From Mucilaginibacter sp. (GTDB taxonomy: Bacteria > Bacteroidota > Bacteroidia > Sphingobacteriales > Sphingobacteriaceae), in contig NZ_JANYGQ010000009.1 in NCBI RefSeq assembly GCF_025359345.1, forward strand, positions 124,001 to 188,000: DNA of 64,000 bases, in the 5' to 3' direction. How positions within the stretch are numbered: position 1 is the stretch's first letter; every line of letters starts with the position of its first letter. A program made the position numbers and the translations under genes. This document shows, piece after piece, positions 8,722 through 18,069 of the stretch. A model generated the notes under the pieces. It ran no database searches. It had not been told where the DNA came from and worked only from the letters and a program-made list of their open reading frames with translations.

Positions 8722-10047
8722 TTAGTGAAGTTGCTGATTAAATATAAGTTTAATTGCCGTGCCCTTATCACTTGCTGAACTTACCTGGATTTTGATATCG
8801 TGAAATGTGGTTATACTTTTAACTATTGCAAGCCCCAATCCGTAGCTTTCCTTTTCGTCGGTATCCAGTTTTTCAAAACGGTTAAAAGCTTTTTCAATTT
8901 GCTGCTCGCTCATGCCAGTACCTGTATCGGCAATTTCAAGTATATATTCGTCGGGGGTTAAATAATCGGTTACGGTAATACTGCCCTGCTCCTTATTGTA
9001 TTTAATTGAATTGTTAATGATATTGAAAAGCACCGTATGCATCAGGCTATGGTTGCCTCTAATACTGCGGGCATATTTTATTTTATTTTCAAAAGTTACC
9101 TTCCTGTCCTCCAGCCTGTCTTCAAGTTCAAGATAAACTTCGTTTATGATACCTGCAATTGGTATCTCATCGTTTTTGTTAAACTGGTTGTTCTCCACTT
9201 TTGAAATCAGCAACAAGCTATTTATAATCGATTTCAGACGGTTTAGCGTTTTAAGCGAAGCAAAAATTTTATTCTCGCTGTCCTCTTTTAATTCTTCATT
9301 CAATAAAACGTTCTCCAACCTCGAACTGATGATTGATATTGGTGTCAGCAACTCGTGCGATACATTGGCAATAAACTGTTTTTCGAGAATGAACAAATCA
9401 GTTATTTTTTTCATCAGTGTGCTGATGCTGTCGTCAAGCAGTTTAAAATCCTGGGTGGTGGTTTCGATCTTGCCATAGTCAAAATTCATGGGGTCGTTTA
9501 CCTTAATCAGCTTCCTGTCAATAATCTGGTAAAACGGGGCAAGCAGGTATTTGGTGAAAATAAGGTCGATAACGAGCGTAAGCAACAAAGCAACAACCAA
9601 CATCAGCAAGGTAAATTCCCTGATAGTCTGCTTCAGCTGTATTACCGCATCCATGGTATCCCCTATCTCCAGCAGGTAACTATGCCCATCAAAATTAAAT
9701 TTGTAAGTAAGTATCAGGTAATTGTCGGTGTTTTTTTCAATGGTGCGCGGCTGCGTGCTAAAGCTTTCCTTTGAAGTCCTGTTAGCCTGATAAGGTATCG
9801 GCTTTAAAAAGATATACTCTTCTTTTAAAATATTATAGTTGGTAAAACTCTGCTGCTGGTTAAGTATCTGGTTAATCTCTTTTGATGACAGATTTTTAAT
9901 AAACAAATCCTTTTTGTTCCGTAATCTCAGCGATATGTGCGCGTAGGTAATTTTCTCGAGCGAAAACAAGATGAGCAACCCGGTAAACACAATAATAGCC
10001 AGCTTTGTTAGCGTGTTATATAAAGCCAGTTTTATTTGCAGTTTCAT
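8722..10047 (-). CDS. Two-component sensor histidine kinase
   Basis: 441 residues when started at MKLQIKLALYNTL (ATG at 10047); the in-frame extension to 10116 is translated from a repeat and is not believed. TM1 is ~12-32, a periplasmic sensor domain ~33-143, TM2 ~145-168, then HisKA with phosphoacceptor H231 (FIANVSHELLTPIS). HATPase boxes are NIINNSIKYNKE, ADTGTGMS and GLGLAIVKS. It lies downstream of an OmpR-type regulator on the same strand, with a word-repeat element between them, so the two form the usual cognate pair. The signal is unknown. Confidence 0.9.
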   Translation of the reverse strand: MKLQIKLALYNTLTKLAIIVFTGLLILFSLEKITYAHISLRLRNKKDLFIKNLSSKEINQILNQQQSFTNYNILKEEYIFLKPIPYQANRTSKESFSTQPRTIEKNTDNYLILTYKFNFDGHSYLLEIGDTMDAVIQLKQTIREFTLLMLVVALLLTLVIDLIFTKYLLAPFYQIIDRKLIKVNDPMNFDYGKIETTTQDFKLLDDSISTLMKKITDLFILEKQFIANVSHELLTPISIISSRLENVLLNEELKEDSENKIFASLKTLNRLKSIINSLLLISKVENNQFNKNDEIPIAGIINEVYLELEDRLEDRKVTFENKIKYARSIRGNHSLMHTVLFNIINNSIKYNKEQGSITVTDYLTPDEYILEIADTGTGMSEQQIEKAFNRFEKLDTDEKESYGLGLAIVKSITTFHDIKIQVSSASDKGTAIKLIFNQQLH

Positions 10048-10051
10048 TTTG

Positions 10052-10145
10052 GTTGTTGAAAGGTTGTAAAGTTTAAAAGTTGGAAAGTTATGTATAAGCA
10101 GCCGGCAACATTTCAACCTTACAACATTCCAACTTTACAACAATG
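10052..10145. repeat. Inverted word repeat (GTTGTAAnGTTGnAA) between regulator and kinase genes
   Basis: The left arm 10052-10091 and right arm 10106-10145 are built from the same words in opposite orientation (gttgtaaagtt, gttggaaagtt versus aaccttacaac, ccaactttacaac). The element fills the whole gap between the response regulator and kinase genes of one putative operon. Confidence 0.8.
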
Positions 10146-10150
10146 TTCTT

Positions 10151-10828
10151 CTAAATGTTTACCCTATACCCAATACTCCTCACCGTTTCAAACCAATCGA
10201 TCGTCTCAAATTGCGATAGCTTTTTACGTAGATTTTTCACGTGCACATCAACAAAGTTCGAATCAGAGTTAATCTCCAGCACATCGCCCCAAACATGCTC
10301 CGTTAAATTGGTGCGCGATATTACCCTGTTTTTATTCAATACAAGATAGTTGAATATTTCGTACTCCTTTTTAGTCAGGTTAATCCGTTCGGTATTGTAA
10401 TGAACGGTGCGGTTTTGAATATTAATTCTAAACTCTTTTACTGCAATGTCATTACTCTCCAGCTTATGTTTACGCCGGGTAATGGCATGCATGCGTGCCA
10501 ACAACTCGTTTAATGAAAATGGCTTGGCCAGGTAATCGTCTGCACCTTGTTCAAGTCCAAGTACTCTATCGTCGACCGCGCCGCGGGCAGTTAATATAAT
10601 CACAGCATCATCACGGTCCTTTAATCCTTTAAGCATTTGCAGCAAATCAAAACCATCCCCGTCAGGCAGGTTAAGGTCAAGCAGGATAAAATCGTAGTTA
10701 TTGACAAAAATCTTCTCGCCGGCAATCCCCTTTGAGCGCGCGTGCTCAATAGTAAAACCTTCGTGGCTCAAAAACTCATCTATCTCGAGCGCAAGGCCTT
10801 TTTCGTCCTCAACTATTAGTACATTCAT
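10151..10828 (-). CDS. OmpR/PhoB-family response regulator
   Basis: 225 residues. The receiver domain has the acidic pair VEDE, phosphoacceptor D51 (ILLDLNLPDGDG), T80 and K102 (YLAKPF). A winged-helix DNA-binding domain fills residues ~128-225 (LTKKEYEIFNYLVLNKNRV, VDVHVKNLRKKL, VRSIGYRV). It is transcribed ahead of the sensor kinase gene and is most likely phosphorylated by it. Target genes cannot be inferred. Confidence 0.93.
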   Translation of the reverse strand: MNVLIVEDEKGLALEIDEFLSHEGFTIEHARSKGIAGEKIFVNNYDFILLDLNLPDGDGFDLLQMLKGLKDRDDAVIILTARGAVDDRVLGLEQGADDYLAKPFSLNELLARMHAITRRKHKLESNDIAVKEFRINIQNRTVHYNTERINLTKKEYEIFNYLVLNKNRVISRTNLTEHVWGDVLEINSDSNFVDVHVKNLRKKLSQFETIDWFETVRSIGYRVNI

Positions 10829-10858
10829 GTGCAGGCAAGATACTAATTTGGTTTTAAA

Positions 10859-10936
10859 GGTTATAAGGGTTGTAAGAGTTACAAATGTTTAACACTTTTA
10901 CAACCACTGCAACGTTTACAACTGCTACAACCCAAT
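10859..10936. repeat. Inverted word repeat (GTTGTAAnnGTT / AACnTTTACAAC) upstream of the regulator gene
   Basis: The left part (ggttataagggttgtaag) and right part (cttttacaaccactgcaac, tttacaactgctacaaccc) use the same words as 10052-10145 and flank the regulator gene on its other side, in the divergent spacer before the GH130 gene. Confidence 0.7.
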
Positions 10937-10999
10937 TTAATAAAATTACCGCAATCAATTTAGCTATATTGCTGTTACTGTATAAACGCTTTTTTTAAT

Positions 11000-12487
11000 A
11001 TGAGACTTTCCATTGAACGCAAGCCCATAAGAATAAACCCCGATCCGAAACGTGTAATTGCCAGGTTTTTTTTCAATGGAAACGACAGGGCCAAAGAAGT
11101 GATTCAACGGGTTATGGCCCTTGACGAGGATATCGCATTTGGCATAGTTTCGCCCTTATTGCAGGAATATTCCAAAAGGCATCGAAATATAACACGGGCC
11201 CTAAATCGCCATTGCAGCAAATTAAAGCCGCTTTTTACCGAGCTTGAAATAGATTACGATACGTTAACGGTTTATCGCAAGCTGCTCATTGGTTCATACT
11301 TTACGCATGAATATTCTATTGAATCGGCAGCTTTTTTTAACCCTTCGATAGTAGAAGACCCCGACCAAACGGAGCTGCAGGAAGGTCAGCGGCGGGTAAT
11401 TATTAGTTTCCGGGCCGTTGGTGAGGGGCATATATCCTCAATTACTTTCAGGCGCGCACTAATCGACCAGGCCAACAACATAACCGTAACCCCCGCAGGC
11501 AGCTATATCGACGAGGCCGAAATTGTGCGGAACGCGGTTTATAATAAAAAATTGTTTTTTGAAAAAGCTGCAGTAACTCAAATCGATATCAATGTTTTAA
11601 ATGAGCTTGAATCAAAACTCGACCATCATTTTGAGTATGCAAATCTGCATCGCATAATCAGCGATTCTCAAAAGCTGCAGGAATCCGACATGAAAAGGCT
11701 GGAATACGACAAAGTGCTGTGGCTCGCCGACTCCTACTACGAAATTGTTTTTTCGCTGGATACCGACATATCCGACAGGGTGATCTTCCCCATATCGGAA
11801 TATGAGCGTAAAGGAATCGAAGATGCAAGGTTTGTTCATTTCAAAAATGACGACGACAGCATGGTTTATTACGCCACTTATACTGCGTACGATGGGTCAC
11901 TAATTATGCCCAAGCTGCTGCAAACAAACGATTTTTATAACTTTAAGATAATGCCGTTGTATGGCGCGGGCGCCCAAAACAAAAATCTTGCGCTATTCCC
12001 CCGCAAGATTAATGGCAAATTTGTAATGATATCCAGGATTGACGGTTGTAACAACTACATCATGTATTCTGACAAGATAAATATTTGGGAAAAGCCGATA
12101 AAACTACAGGAACCTAAATTTAGCTGGGAATTTATACAAATAGGTAATTGCGGCTCGCCAATTGAAACAAAAAAGGGATGGATAGTAATTACCCACGGCG
12201 TAGGCCCTATGCGCCGGTACGTACTTGGCGCCAGCCTGCTTAAGCTCGACGACCCTGAAGTTGAAATTGGCCGCCTTAAAGAACCCCTGCTGATACCCAA
12301 CAGCGACGAACGGGAAGGATATGTACCGAATGTATTATATTCATGCGGTGCGCTGGTACATAACGGGAAATTGATAATACCCTACGGCGTATCCGATTCA
12401 TCAACCGCTTTTGCCGAAGTTGACCTTAACGAACTGGTTAACAAGCTAATTGAAGATAAAAAGGAAAGTAATAAAGCCGAAAAGTAA
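11000..12487 (+). CDS. Glycoside hydrolase family 130 (mannoside phosphorylase-type) protein
   Basis: 495 residues, in the range of the longer GH130 members. The C-terminal half looks like a GH130 five-bladed propeller: repeated strand motifs such as EDARFVHFKNDDDSMVYYATY, the GPMRRYVLGASLLKLDDP blade and VPNVLYSCGALVHNGKLIIPYG near the end. GH130 enzymes phosphorolyse or hydrolyse beta-mannosides. The ~170-residue N-terminal helical extension (RFFFNGNDRAKEVIQRVM...) is typical of a Bacteroidota subgroup. It stands close to two GT4 glycosyltransferases, so a role in turnover or synthesis of an intracellular mannose-containing glycan is plausible but inferred. Confidence 0.8.
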   Translation: MRLSIERKPIRINPDPKRVIARFFFNGNDRAKEVIQRVMALDEDIAFGIVSPLLQEYSKRHRNITRALNRHCSKLKPLFTELEIDYDTLTVYRKLLIGSYFTHEYSIESAAFFNPSIVEDPDQTELQEGQRRVIISFRAVGEGHISSITFRRALIDQANNITVTPAGSYIDEAEIVRNAVYNKKLFFEKAAVTQIDINVLNELESKLDHHFEYANLHRIISDSQKLQESDMKRLEYDKVLWLADSYYEIVFSLDTDISDRVIFPISEYERKGIEDARFVHFKNDDDSMVYYATYTAYDGSLIMPKLLQTNDFYNFKIMPLYGAGAQNKNLALFPRKINGKFVMISRIDGCNNYIMYSDKINIWEKPIKLQEPKFSWEFIQIGNCGSPIETKKGWIVITHGVGPMRRYVLGASLLKLDDPEVEIGRLKEPLLIPNSDEREGYVPNVLYSCGALVHNGKLIIPYGVSDSSTAFAEVDLNELVNKLIEDKKESNKAEK

Positions 12488-12713
12488 AACTCTTGTACTT
12501 TTATCAACTTTCACACACAAAATTCCGATTTAGTATACACATTTCACCGCATCTCCGTTTTTCATTGCCGGTTTATAGCATTAGCTGTATTAATAATGCG
12601 TTTTATAAAAAATAAGTGATTTGGCATACCACTTGTTATACAATAAACGGCTGTGTATTAAATTAATACAACACCATTTACAAACATTACCATGAAAAAC
12701 AATTACTAAAGCA

Positions 12714-13145
12714 ATGGATCATTACAGAGAGATAAAAAACACCCTTAACTGGCACAATGAGGGTAAATTTGAGGTTGAACTTATTAATGGGGTTATAACG
12801 AAGCTTAACTTTTGCGAACCGGGTAAAGGGCCGGAAGATATAGGGAAGAGCCTTACATCAACCAACTATAAGTACCTCCAGGCGGTGTACTCCTGTCTCG
12901 GCGATTTGTTTACTTTTATTGAAGAAGAAAACAAAAGGTTGGGATACAAGTATGCCCGCGAAATTGAAGTACCGGGTTATAGCCAGGACGAAACGGCAAA
13001 AAATAATTACCCAGGCTCCTCTGAAACTATATTAAGGCCTTTGATAAATTACGACCACCAACAGGATTTAACAAAGGCAGCTACCGAAAAAATTGAAGGA
13101 ATACTGGCAGACAAAACAGCCGATGCCAACGCAAAAAGCGCATAA
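12714..13145 (+). CDS. Hypothetical protein, 143 residues
   Basis: A soluble, acidic protein without signal peptide or membrane helix. No family recognised. Residues ~15-60 (GKFEVELINGVITKLNF) look like a small beta-rich unit, the middle is helical and the C-terminus is low-complexity and charged. It lies between the GH130 gene and the convergent glycosyltransferase pair, which only weakly suggests a link. The 226-bp spacer before it contains no feature I can support. Confidence 0.5.
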   Translation: MDHYREIKNTLNWHNEGKFEVELINGVITKLNFCEPGKGPEDIGKSLTSTNYKYLQAVYSCLGDLFTFIEEENKRLGYKYAREIEVPGYSQDETAKNNYPGSSETILRPLINYDHQQDLTKAATEKIEGILADKTADANAKSA

Positions 13146-13170
13146 TCAGGCCGGACACATTGCTTTCGGG

Positions 13171-13202
13171 AGAATTGACAACTTCTTAAAGTTGTCAATT
13201 CT
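13171..13202. terminator. Perfect 14-bp hairpin between convergent genes
   Basis: AGAATTGACAACTT and AAGTTGTCAATTCT pair perfectly around a CTTA loop. The hairpin lies between two convergent genes and could serve both strands as a terminator, but neither side has a T-tract. Confidence 0.5.
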
Positions 13203-13208
13203 AAATCG

Positions 13209-14213
13209 TCAACCCAATATTTTCTCGTAAAGTGCCAGGTAATCGGCCACCATTTTTTCGCGCGAAAATTGTGATTCGGACCATTGCCGGCAGGCCTTCC
13301 GGTTTATATTTTTAACTTTATCAATTGCTTCAACAGCTTCGTTGATGTTATTAACCAGGAAACCCGTCTTCTTATCTTGTATCAACTCCGGCATCGAGCC
13401 CCTGTTAAATGCTATAACAGGCGTTCCGCAAAGCATCGACTCGGCTACACTCATGCCAAATGGCTCATTGAAATTTATCGGGTGCAGCAGGGCATAGGCA
13501 TTACGCAATAAATCATTCCGCTGTGCAGGTTCGGCGTTTCCCAGGTAAGTTATGTTGTCGTTTAAATGTGGCTCTACCTTCTCTTTGAAATAATTTGCGT
13601 CTTGCACCAACCCGGCTATCAATAGTTTCCTGTTGCTTTTCTTAGCGATTTCAATTGCCTCGACTGTTCCTTTATCGTGATGTATGCGGCCGAAATATAA
13701 CAGGTAATCTTCCGGCTTGTCATTAAATTCAAACTGCGCAGTATTTAACCCGTTATAAACGGTTGCTATGTAATCTAACTCTGGGCTACGGTCTGAATTG
13801 CTGATAGATACATAGTGGCCGCGATTATTATATTTTTTATAAACCGGGACTATTTTAGGCGACGAAAAGCCGTGAATAGTCGTAATCACAGGCGTCGATA
13901 TTAACCCGGAATAAGTTAGCGGCAAAAAATCGAAGTTATTATGGATGATGTCAAATTCGCCAGCCCGTTCCATCAAATTGCTGATGTGCAGGCATTCCAA
14001 AACTTTTGCATCCTGGGAACGGTCTTCTTCGTAGCCGGTTGCACAAACTGATTGTAATCGCCCGGCAGTAATTGAATCGCCCGTAGCGAACAGGGAGACG
14101 TCAACACCAAGTTTAACCAGGCCTTCGGCAATGTTTGATGCCACTTGTTCCCAGGGCCCATAGTGCCTTGGTGGTGTGCGCCAGGCAACCGGCGATAAAA
14201 CAGCTACTTTCAT
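13209..14213 (-). CDS. Glycosyltransferase family 4
   Basis: 334 residues, GT-B fold. The N-terminal acceptor domain begins MKVAVLSPVAWRTPPRHYGP with the glycine-rich region of GT4 enzymes reduced. The C-terminal nucleotide-sugar domain has YFGRIHHDKG, the donor-binding stretch NEPFGMSVAESMLCGTPVIAF (E-x7-E motif) and GFLVN. No signal peptide, so it is cytoplasmic. Its ATG follows immediately on the stop codon of the upstream glycosyltransferase (TAA then ATG), so the two are one operon and probably translationally coupled. Donor and acceptor unknown. Confidence 0.88.
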   Translation of the reverse strand: MKVAVLSPVAWRTPPRHYGPWEQVASNIAEGLVKLGVDVSLFATGDSITAGRLQSVCATGYEEDRSQDAKVLECLHISNLMERAGEFDIIHNNFDFLPLTYSGLISTPVITTIHGFSSPKIVPVYKKYNNRGHYVSISNSDRSPELDYIATVYNGLNTAQFEFNDKPEDYLLYFGRIHHDKGTVEAIEIAKKSNRKLLIAGLVQDANYFKEKVEPHLNDNITYLGNAEPAQRNDLLRNAYALLHPINFNEPFGMSVAESMLCGTPVIAFNRGSMPELIQDKKTGFLVNNINEAVEAIDKVKNINRKACRQWSESQFSREKMVADYLALYEKILG

Positions 14214-16493
14214 TTAAAGCGATAGGGTTGCATGTTGTCCAACCCGGTTGTATTCATATTCAAGTTCAAACGCCTCCAGCACGGTAAGGTGTGAAATCAG
14301 ATACGCTAACGTACTTTCGGCACCCTGGTTGCGGTTTATTCCCGTTGGCAGCAAGCCATCGCAGCAACCCTTTGTTTCGTGGTCATAAAGTGGTGCCCGC
14401 AGCGTGTTTTCGCCCAGGAACCATTTGTAGCATAAAAACATCTTTTCGATATACTGCGGCTTGCGGAAGTTAGTGTAAGCCTGGAAATGCATCAGCACCA
14501 TAGCCATAGTCTCAATGGCCTGCTGGTCGAACGTAGGGAATTTCCCGCCTTTGTAATACCAGCCATCATTACCAACCGGACTTAAATAACCTTTTGATAG
14601 TGTAAGTTTATCTAAAAACGCCATGGTTTTCAAAGCAACTTCTTTCACCTTTTCATTGCCGGTTATTTCGCACGAGTGCAGCAGCGCCAAAGGTAAAATG
14701 GCATTATCGTAAGTCATCTTTTCCTCAAACCATTGCCAGTCTTCCCCCTGGTGTTTTTCAAACGCGTCCATTAGCGGCGTTGTCAGGTTAACCATCTCGT
14801 CAACCATACCCTCGTCGCCCGGGAAGACCTTAAGGTAAAGACTAATGCCTATGATGGTATTAGCCATCCCCCTCAAATGTTTTAATGCTTTAAAGTGTGG
14901 AAACGATTTATGAAATATTTCGGTGGCAAACTCGCGGTACGAATTACTTCCGGAGCATCCAATTAAATAGCCTAACGACCAAATGGTGCGGCCAAACGAA
15001 TCCTCCGAGCCCACTTCATCCAGGTATCGCCGATCGAAACTCAGAAAATTGCGGAAGTTGCCATCCTCCGTTTGCATGTAGTGGATATAGCTTAAGTAAA
15101 TGGGCAACAACTCAAACGCTTCTTTACTTTTACTGCGCTGGTAAGCCATTAAGGCCATTATCAAAGCGCGCGCATTGTCATCAAGGCAATAGCCCTCTTT
15201 TAAATTGGGGATACCATACTTGGCGTGCTGCACAATCCCGGTGTCATCTGTGAGCCTCACCACATGCGTCAGGCTGAATTTGGGCATTATCTCGGGGTCA
15301 ACAATACTATTCTTTAATATTTTGTCGCTAAAATCATGTGTCGCGCACGATTCCTGCGCCACCCTAATATATTCGGCCCCGATTACCGGCCAGCGTAAAT
15401 GCAGGCCGTATTCGTAGGCATTTTCCTTTAATTCACCAAGCACCCGTTCCTGGTCGAGCAACTCAACTACAATATCCGAAAGTTCATCGGCATTTTTAAA
15501 ATCAAACAACCTGCCACGGCCATTTGCCAGCAGTTCTGTAGCATGCCAGTATGGTGTTGATACAACAGCTGCACCGGCCCCTACAGCATATGAAAGCGTA
15601 CCGCTGGTTATTTGCGCCTCGTTTAAATACGGGGTAACATAAACATCAGCCGCAGCCAGGTAATCAACCAGTTCTTCTTCAGATACAAACTTATTAATGA
15701 AACTCAAATGCTTCGATACATTTAGCTGTGCAGCCAACGTTTTTAAGTGGTCCCGATATTCCTCACCCGAATTTTTTATAACGCCAGGGTGGGTGTTCCC
15801 CAATACAACGTACATCACCTCGGGGTGGGTTTCTACAATTTTCGGCAGCGCCCTTACAACAGATTCAAGGCCTTTGTTGCGGCTTATCAACCCGAAAGTT
15901 AACAGTACTTTATGATTTTTAAACTGGCTTAAACTTTTAACAGGATTGGGGTTTGACGCTTCAACATTAGGCACGCCATGCTCTATTATTTGAATCTTAT
16001 CGGCAGGTACATCATAAATGGTGGTTAAAAATTCGACCGCCCTTTTGCTCATCACAATTATTTTTGATGATTGCTCGGCTATTTCGCGAATAATAATGCG
16101 CTGCACATAGCTGGGATCCTTTAAAATGGTATGCAATATTGATATCAAGGGCTTTTCGAGCCTGTTTAACAGCGGCAAGATATAAATCCCGCTTTCGCCG
16201 CCATAAATACCGAACTCATGTTCCATAATACACACATCAGCATTACTGGTGTTTATATAGTTTGCTGCGCGGATATAATCCTTCTGATGATTTTGACGGA
16301 TAACATATTTAACCTCGTCCGGGTATTCGTATTCCTGCATACTTTCCGAATCGTTCAGGGCAACAACAAAGCCACCATTAAGCGGAGATTTCCGCTCAGG
16401 GAAATTGGCGTTTATTGCACGCATCAAATTTTGATTGAATGTTGCTATGCCGCATTCGCGTGGAGGATAAGTTGATATATATGCTATTTTCAT
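14214..16493 (-). CDS. GT4 glycosyltransferase fused to a C-terminal helical (alpha/alpha-type) domain
   Basis: 759 residues, about twice a normal GT4. Residues ~1-385 are a GT-B glycosyltransferase: MKIAYISTYPPRECGIATF at the N-terminus, LLTFGLISRNKGLESVV, then the donor region YLNEAQITSGTLSYAVGAGAAVV. Residues ~400-759 form a helical domain with LDDNARALIMAL, WSLGYLIG, WFEEKMTYDNAILPLALL and a late GAESTLAYL. It resembles the six-hairpin or toroid domains of glycan-processing enzymes, so the protein may act both as transferase and on the glycan. It abuts the second GT4 gene and faces the GH130 gene across a short gap. Confidence 0.82.
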   Translation of the reverse strand: MKIAYISTYPPRECGIATFNQNLMRAINANFPERKSPLNGGFVVALNDSESMQEYEYPDEVKYVIRQNHQKDYIRAANYINTSNADVCIMEHEFGIYGGESGIYILPLLNRLEKPLISILHTILKDPSYVQRIIIREIAEQSSKIIVMSKRAVEFLTTIYDVPADKIQIIEHGVPNVEASNPNPVKSLSQFKNHKVLLTFGLISRNKGLESVVRALPKIVETHPEVMYVVLGNTHPGVIKNSGEEYRDHLKTLAAQLNVSKHLSFINKFVSEEELVDYLAAADVYVTPYLNEAQITSGTLSYAVGAGAAVVSTPYWHATELLANGRGRLFDFKNADELSDIVVELLDQERVLGELKENAYEYGLHLRWPVIGAEYIRVAQESCATHDFSDKILKNSIVDPEIMPKFSLTHVVRLTDDTGIVQHAKYGIPNLKEGYCLDDNARALIMALMAYQRSKSKEAFELLPIYLSYIHYMQTEDGNFRNFLSFDRRYLDEVGSEDSFGRTIWSLGYLIGCSGSNSYREFATEIFHKSFPHFKALKHLRGMANTIIGISLYLKVFPGDEGMVDEMVNLTTPLMDAFEKHQGEDWQWFEEKMTYDNAILPLALLHSCEITGNEKVKEVALKTMAFLDKLTLSKGYLSPVGNDGWYYKGGKFPTFDQQAIETMAMVLMHFQAYTNFRKPQYIEKMFLCYKWFLGENTLRAPLYDHETKGCCDGLLPTGINRNQGAESTLAYLISHLTVLEAFELEYEYNRVGQHATLSL

Positions 16494-16768
16494 TTATAGT
16501 GTGAGATGTATTAAAGAATAACCCTGACTTTAATTAATTGTTCAGGGAAGTGACCCAAAAAACATGCGCTTTTTCTAAATAATCCGGCTTTTTGACCAGA
16601 AAATGGCAATCAGGCACGTATTTTATATAGTAGTCACAAACTATACCAGTTTAATTCAAACTATAATTTTATGATTGTAATATTGTAGTGAGGCAAGCGC
16701 CGTGAGAACCGGCAACAATCCAGATAGTACCTGACTAGCAAATTACCGAAATAACAAATTCAAAAACT

Positions 16769-17956
16769 TCAGGAATAGAAAGTAACCGCTTCTATAATAA
16801 CCCGACAAGCCTCTTCAATCTCATCTGCAGTAATTATTAACGGGGGCGCTATGCGCATGGAGTTGCTGCAATGTAAAAACCAGTCGGTTATTACACCATT
16901 TTCAATACAGCGGTCAATTATTTTTTTGTTGAGTTCGAAGCTTTCAAATTCGGCAGCCAGCATCAGCCCTTTTCCGCGTACCTGTTTAATGGCAGGGTGC
17001 ACCAGCAACTTTTTAAGTAACGCTTCCTTTTCGGCAACACTGTCGATTAACTTTTCATCAAGCAAAACTTCAAGCGCAGCAAGCCCTGCGGCACAGCAAA
17101 CCGGGTGACCGCCAAAAGTGGTTATGTGCCCAAGAATAGGATTTTCTTTCAGCGCACCCATTATTTCATTCGATGAGATGAAAGCACCCACCGGCATCCC
17201 CCCTCCCAGCGCCTTGGCCAATAATAAAATATCAGGCTCGATACCGAAATGCTGAAAAGCAAATAGTTTGCCTGTGCGACCAAATGCGGCCTGTATTTCG
17301 TCTAAAATCAACAACGTGCCGGTTTCGTTGCAGCGGTTGCGTAAGGCCTGCATATATGCTGTATCAGGTACGCGGATGCCCGCCTCGCCCTGCACAGTTT
17401 CAATAATTACGCAGGCTGTTTTGTTGGTGATGAAATCAAGATCGTCGACGTTGTTAAAGTTTATAAAACTTACACCGGGCAGCAGCGGGCGGTAGGCCTG
17501 CTTAAATTCTTCATTGCCCATCACGCTTAATGCTCCGTGTGTGCTGCCGTGATATGAGTTTTTACAGGCAATAATTTGATGCCTGTCCGTGTACCGCTTA
17601 GCCAGCTTCAACGCACCCTCAACTGCTTCAGCGCCCGAGTTTGTAAAATAAACCGACTGCAAATGCGCCGGCAACAGCGATACCAGTTTTTCGGCAAACT
17701 TAACCTGCGGTGTTTGCACGTATTCGCCATAAACCATCAGGTGCATGTATTTATCCAGTTGGATTTTTATGGCATTTACAACATAAGGATTGCTGTGCCC
17801 CAGGTTACTTACGCCAATGCCTGATATCAGGTCGATAAAGGCTTTGCCTTCTTTGTCATACATATAAATACCTTCGGCACGCTCAAATTCCAGCAGGAGC
17901 GGAAAATCAGTAGTCTGGGCATTATTGGCAAGAAAGAGTTGGCGAAGGGTGGGCAT
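16769..17956 (-). CDS. Class III aminotransferase (acetylornithine/ornithine aminotransferase-like)
   Basis: 395 residues, normal for the family. Motifs: SGIGVSNLGHSNP near the N-terminus, TNSGAEAVEGALKLAKRY (PLP phosphate binding), the SYHGSTHGAL segment, LILDEIQAAFGRTGKLFAF with the PLP-contacting Asp, and the catalytic Lys in LAKALGGGMPVGAF. Typical substrates are acetylornithine, ornithine or related omega-amines. No arginine gene is adjacent, so substrate specificity is left open. Confidence 0.88.
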   Translation of the reverse strand: MPTLRQLFLANNAQTTDFPLLLEFERAEGIYMYDKEGKAFIDLISGIGVSNLGHSNPYVVNAIKIQLDKYMHLMVYGEYVQTPQVKFAEKLVSLLPAHLQSVYFTNSGAEAVEGALKLAKRYTDRHQIIACKNSYHGSTHGALSVMGNEEFKQAYRPLLPGVSFINFNNVDDLDFITNKTACVIIETVQGEAGIRVPDTAYMQALRNRCNETGTLLILDEIQAAFGRTGKLFAFQHFGIEPDILLLAKALGGGMPVGAFISSNEIMGALKENPILGHITTFGGHPVCCAAGLAALEVLLDEKLIDSVAEKEALLKKLLVHPAIKQVRGKGLMLAAEFESFELNKKIIDRCIENGVITDWFLHCSNSMRIAPPLIITADEIEEACRVIIEAVTFYS

Positions 17957-17960
17957 AGCG

Positions 17961-17968
17961 CAAAAATA
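17961..17968 (-). promoter_or_regulatory. -7 box of the aminotransferase gene, predicts a leaderless mRNA
   Basis: On the minus strand TATTTTTG is followed by CGCT and the ATG at 17956, the same 4-nt spacing as at 6616 and 28001. Confidence 0.5.
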
Positions 17969-18069
17969 AGTCTTTAGTCTTAAGTTCTAAGTCAAAAGTC
18001 TTATAATTTTCAGTTCCGAGACAAGGCTCACGAATCAGGACTATAGACTCAAGACTATAGAACTCCGAC
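17968..18069. repeat. Inverted word repeat (AGTCTTnAGTCTT)
   Basis: The left arm (aagtctttagtcttaag, ttctaagtcaaaagtctta) and right arm (ggactatagactcaagac, tatagaactccgact) use the same word in opposite orientation around a spacer. It fills the gap between the ECF operon and the aminotransferase gene. Confidence 0.7.

Noticed and set aside
10048..10116. N-terminal extension of the sensor kinase
   Set aside because: Its codons come from the inverted word repeat; the kinase starts naturally at the ATG at 10047 before the first membrane helix.
12488..12713. Short ATG with five codons at 12693 as possible leader peptide of the 143-residue gene
   Set aside because: It is only five codons with no terminator or antiterminator structure around it.
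16494..16768. Possible RNA gene or regulatory element before the GT4 operon
   Set aside because: Only a 6-bp CCCTGA / TCAGGG pair was found; no tRNA or riboswitch fold and no consensus promoter.
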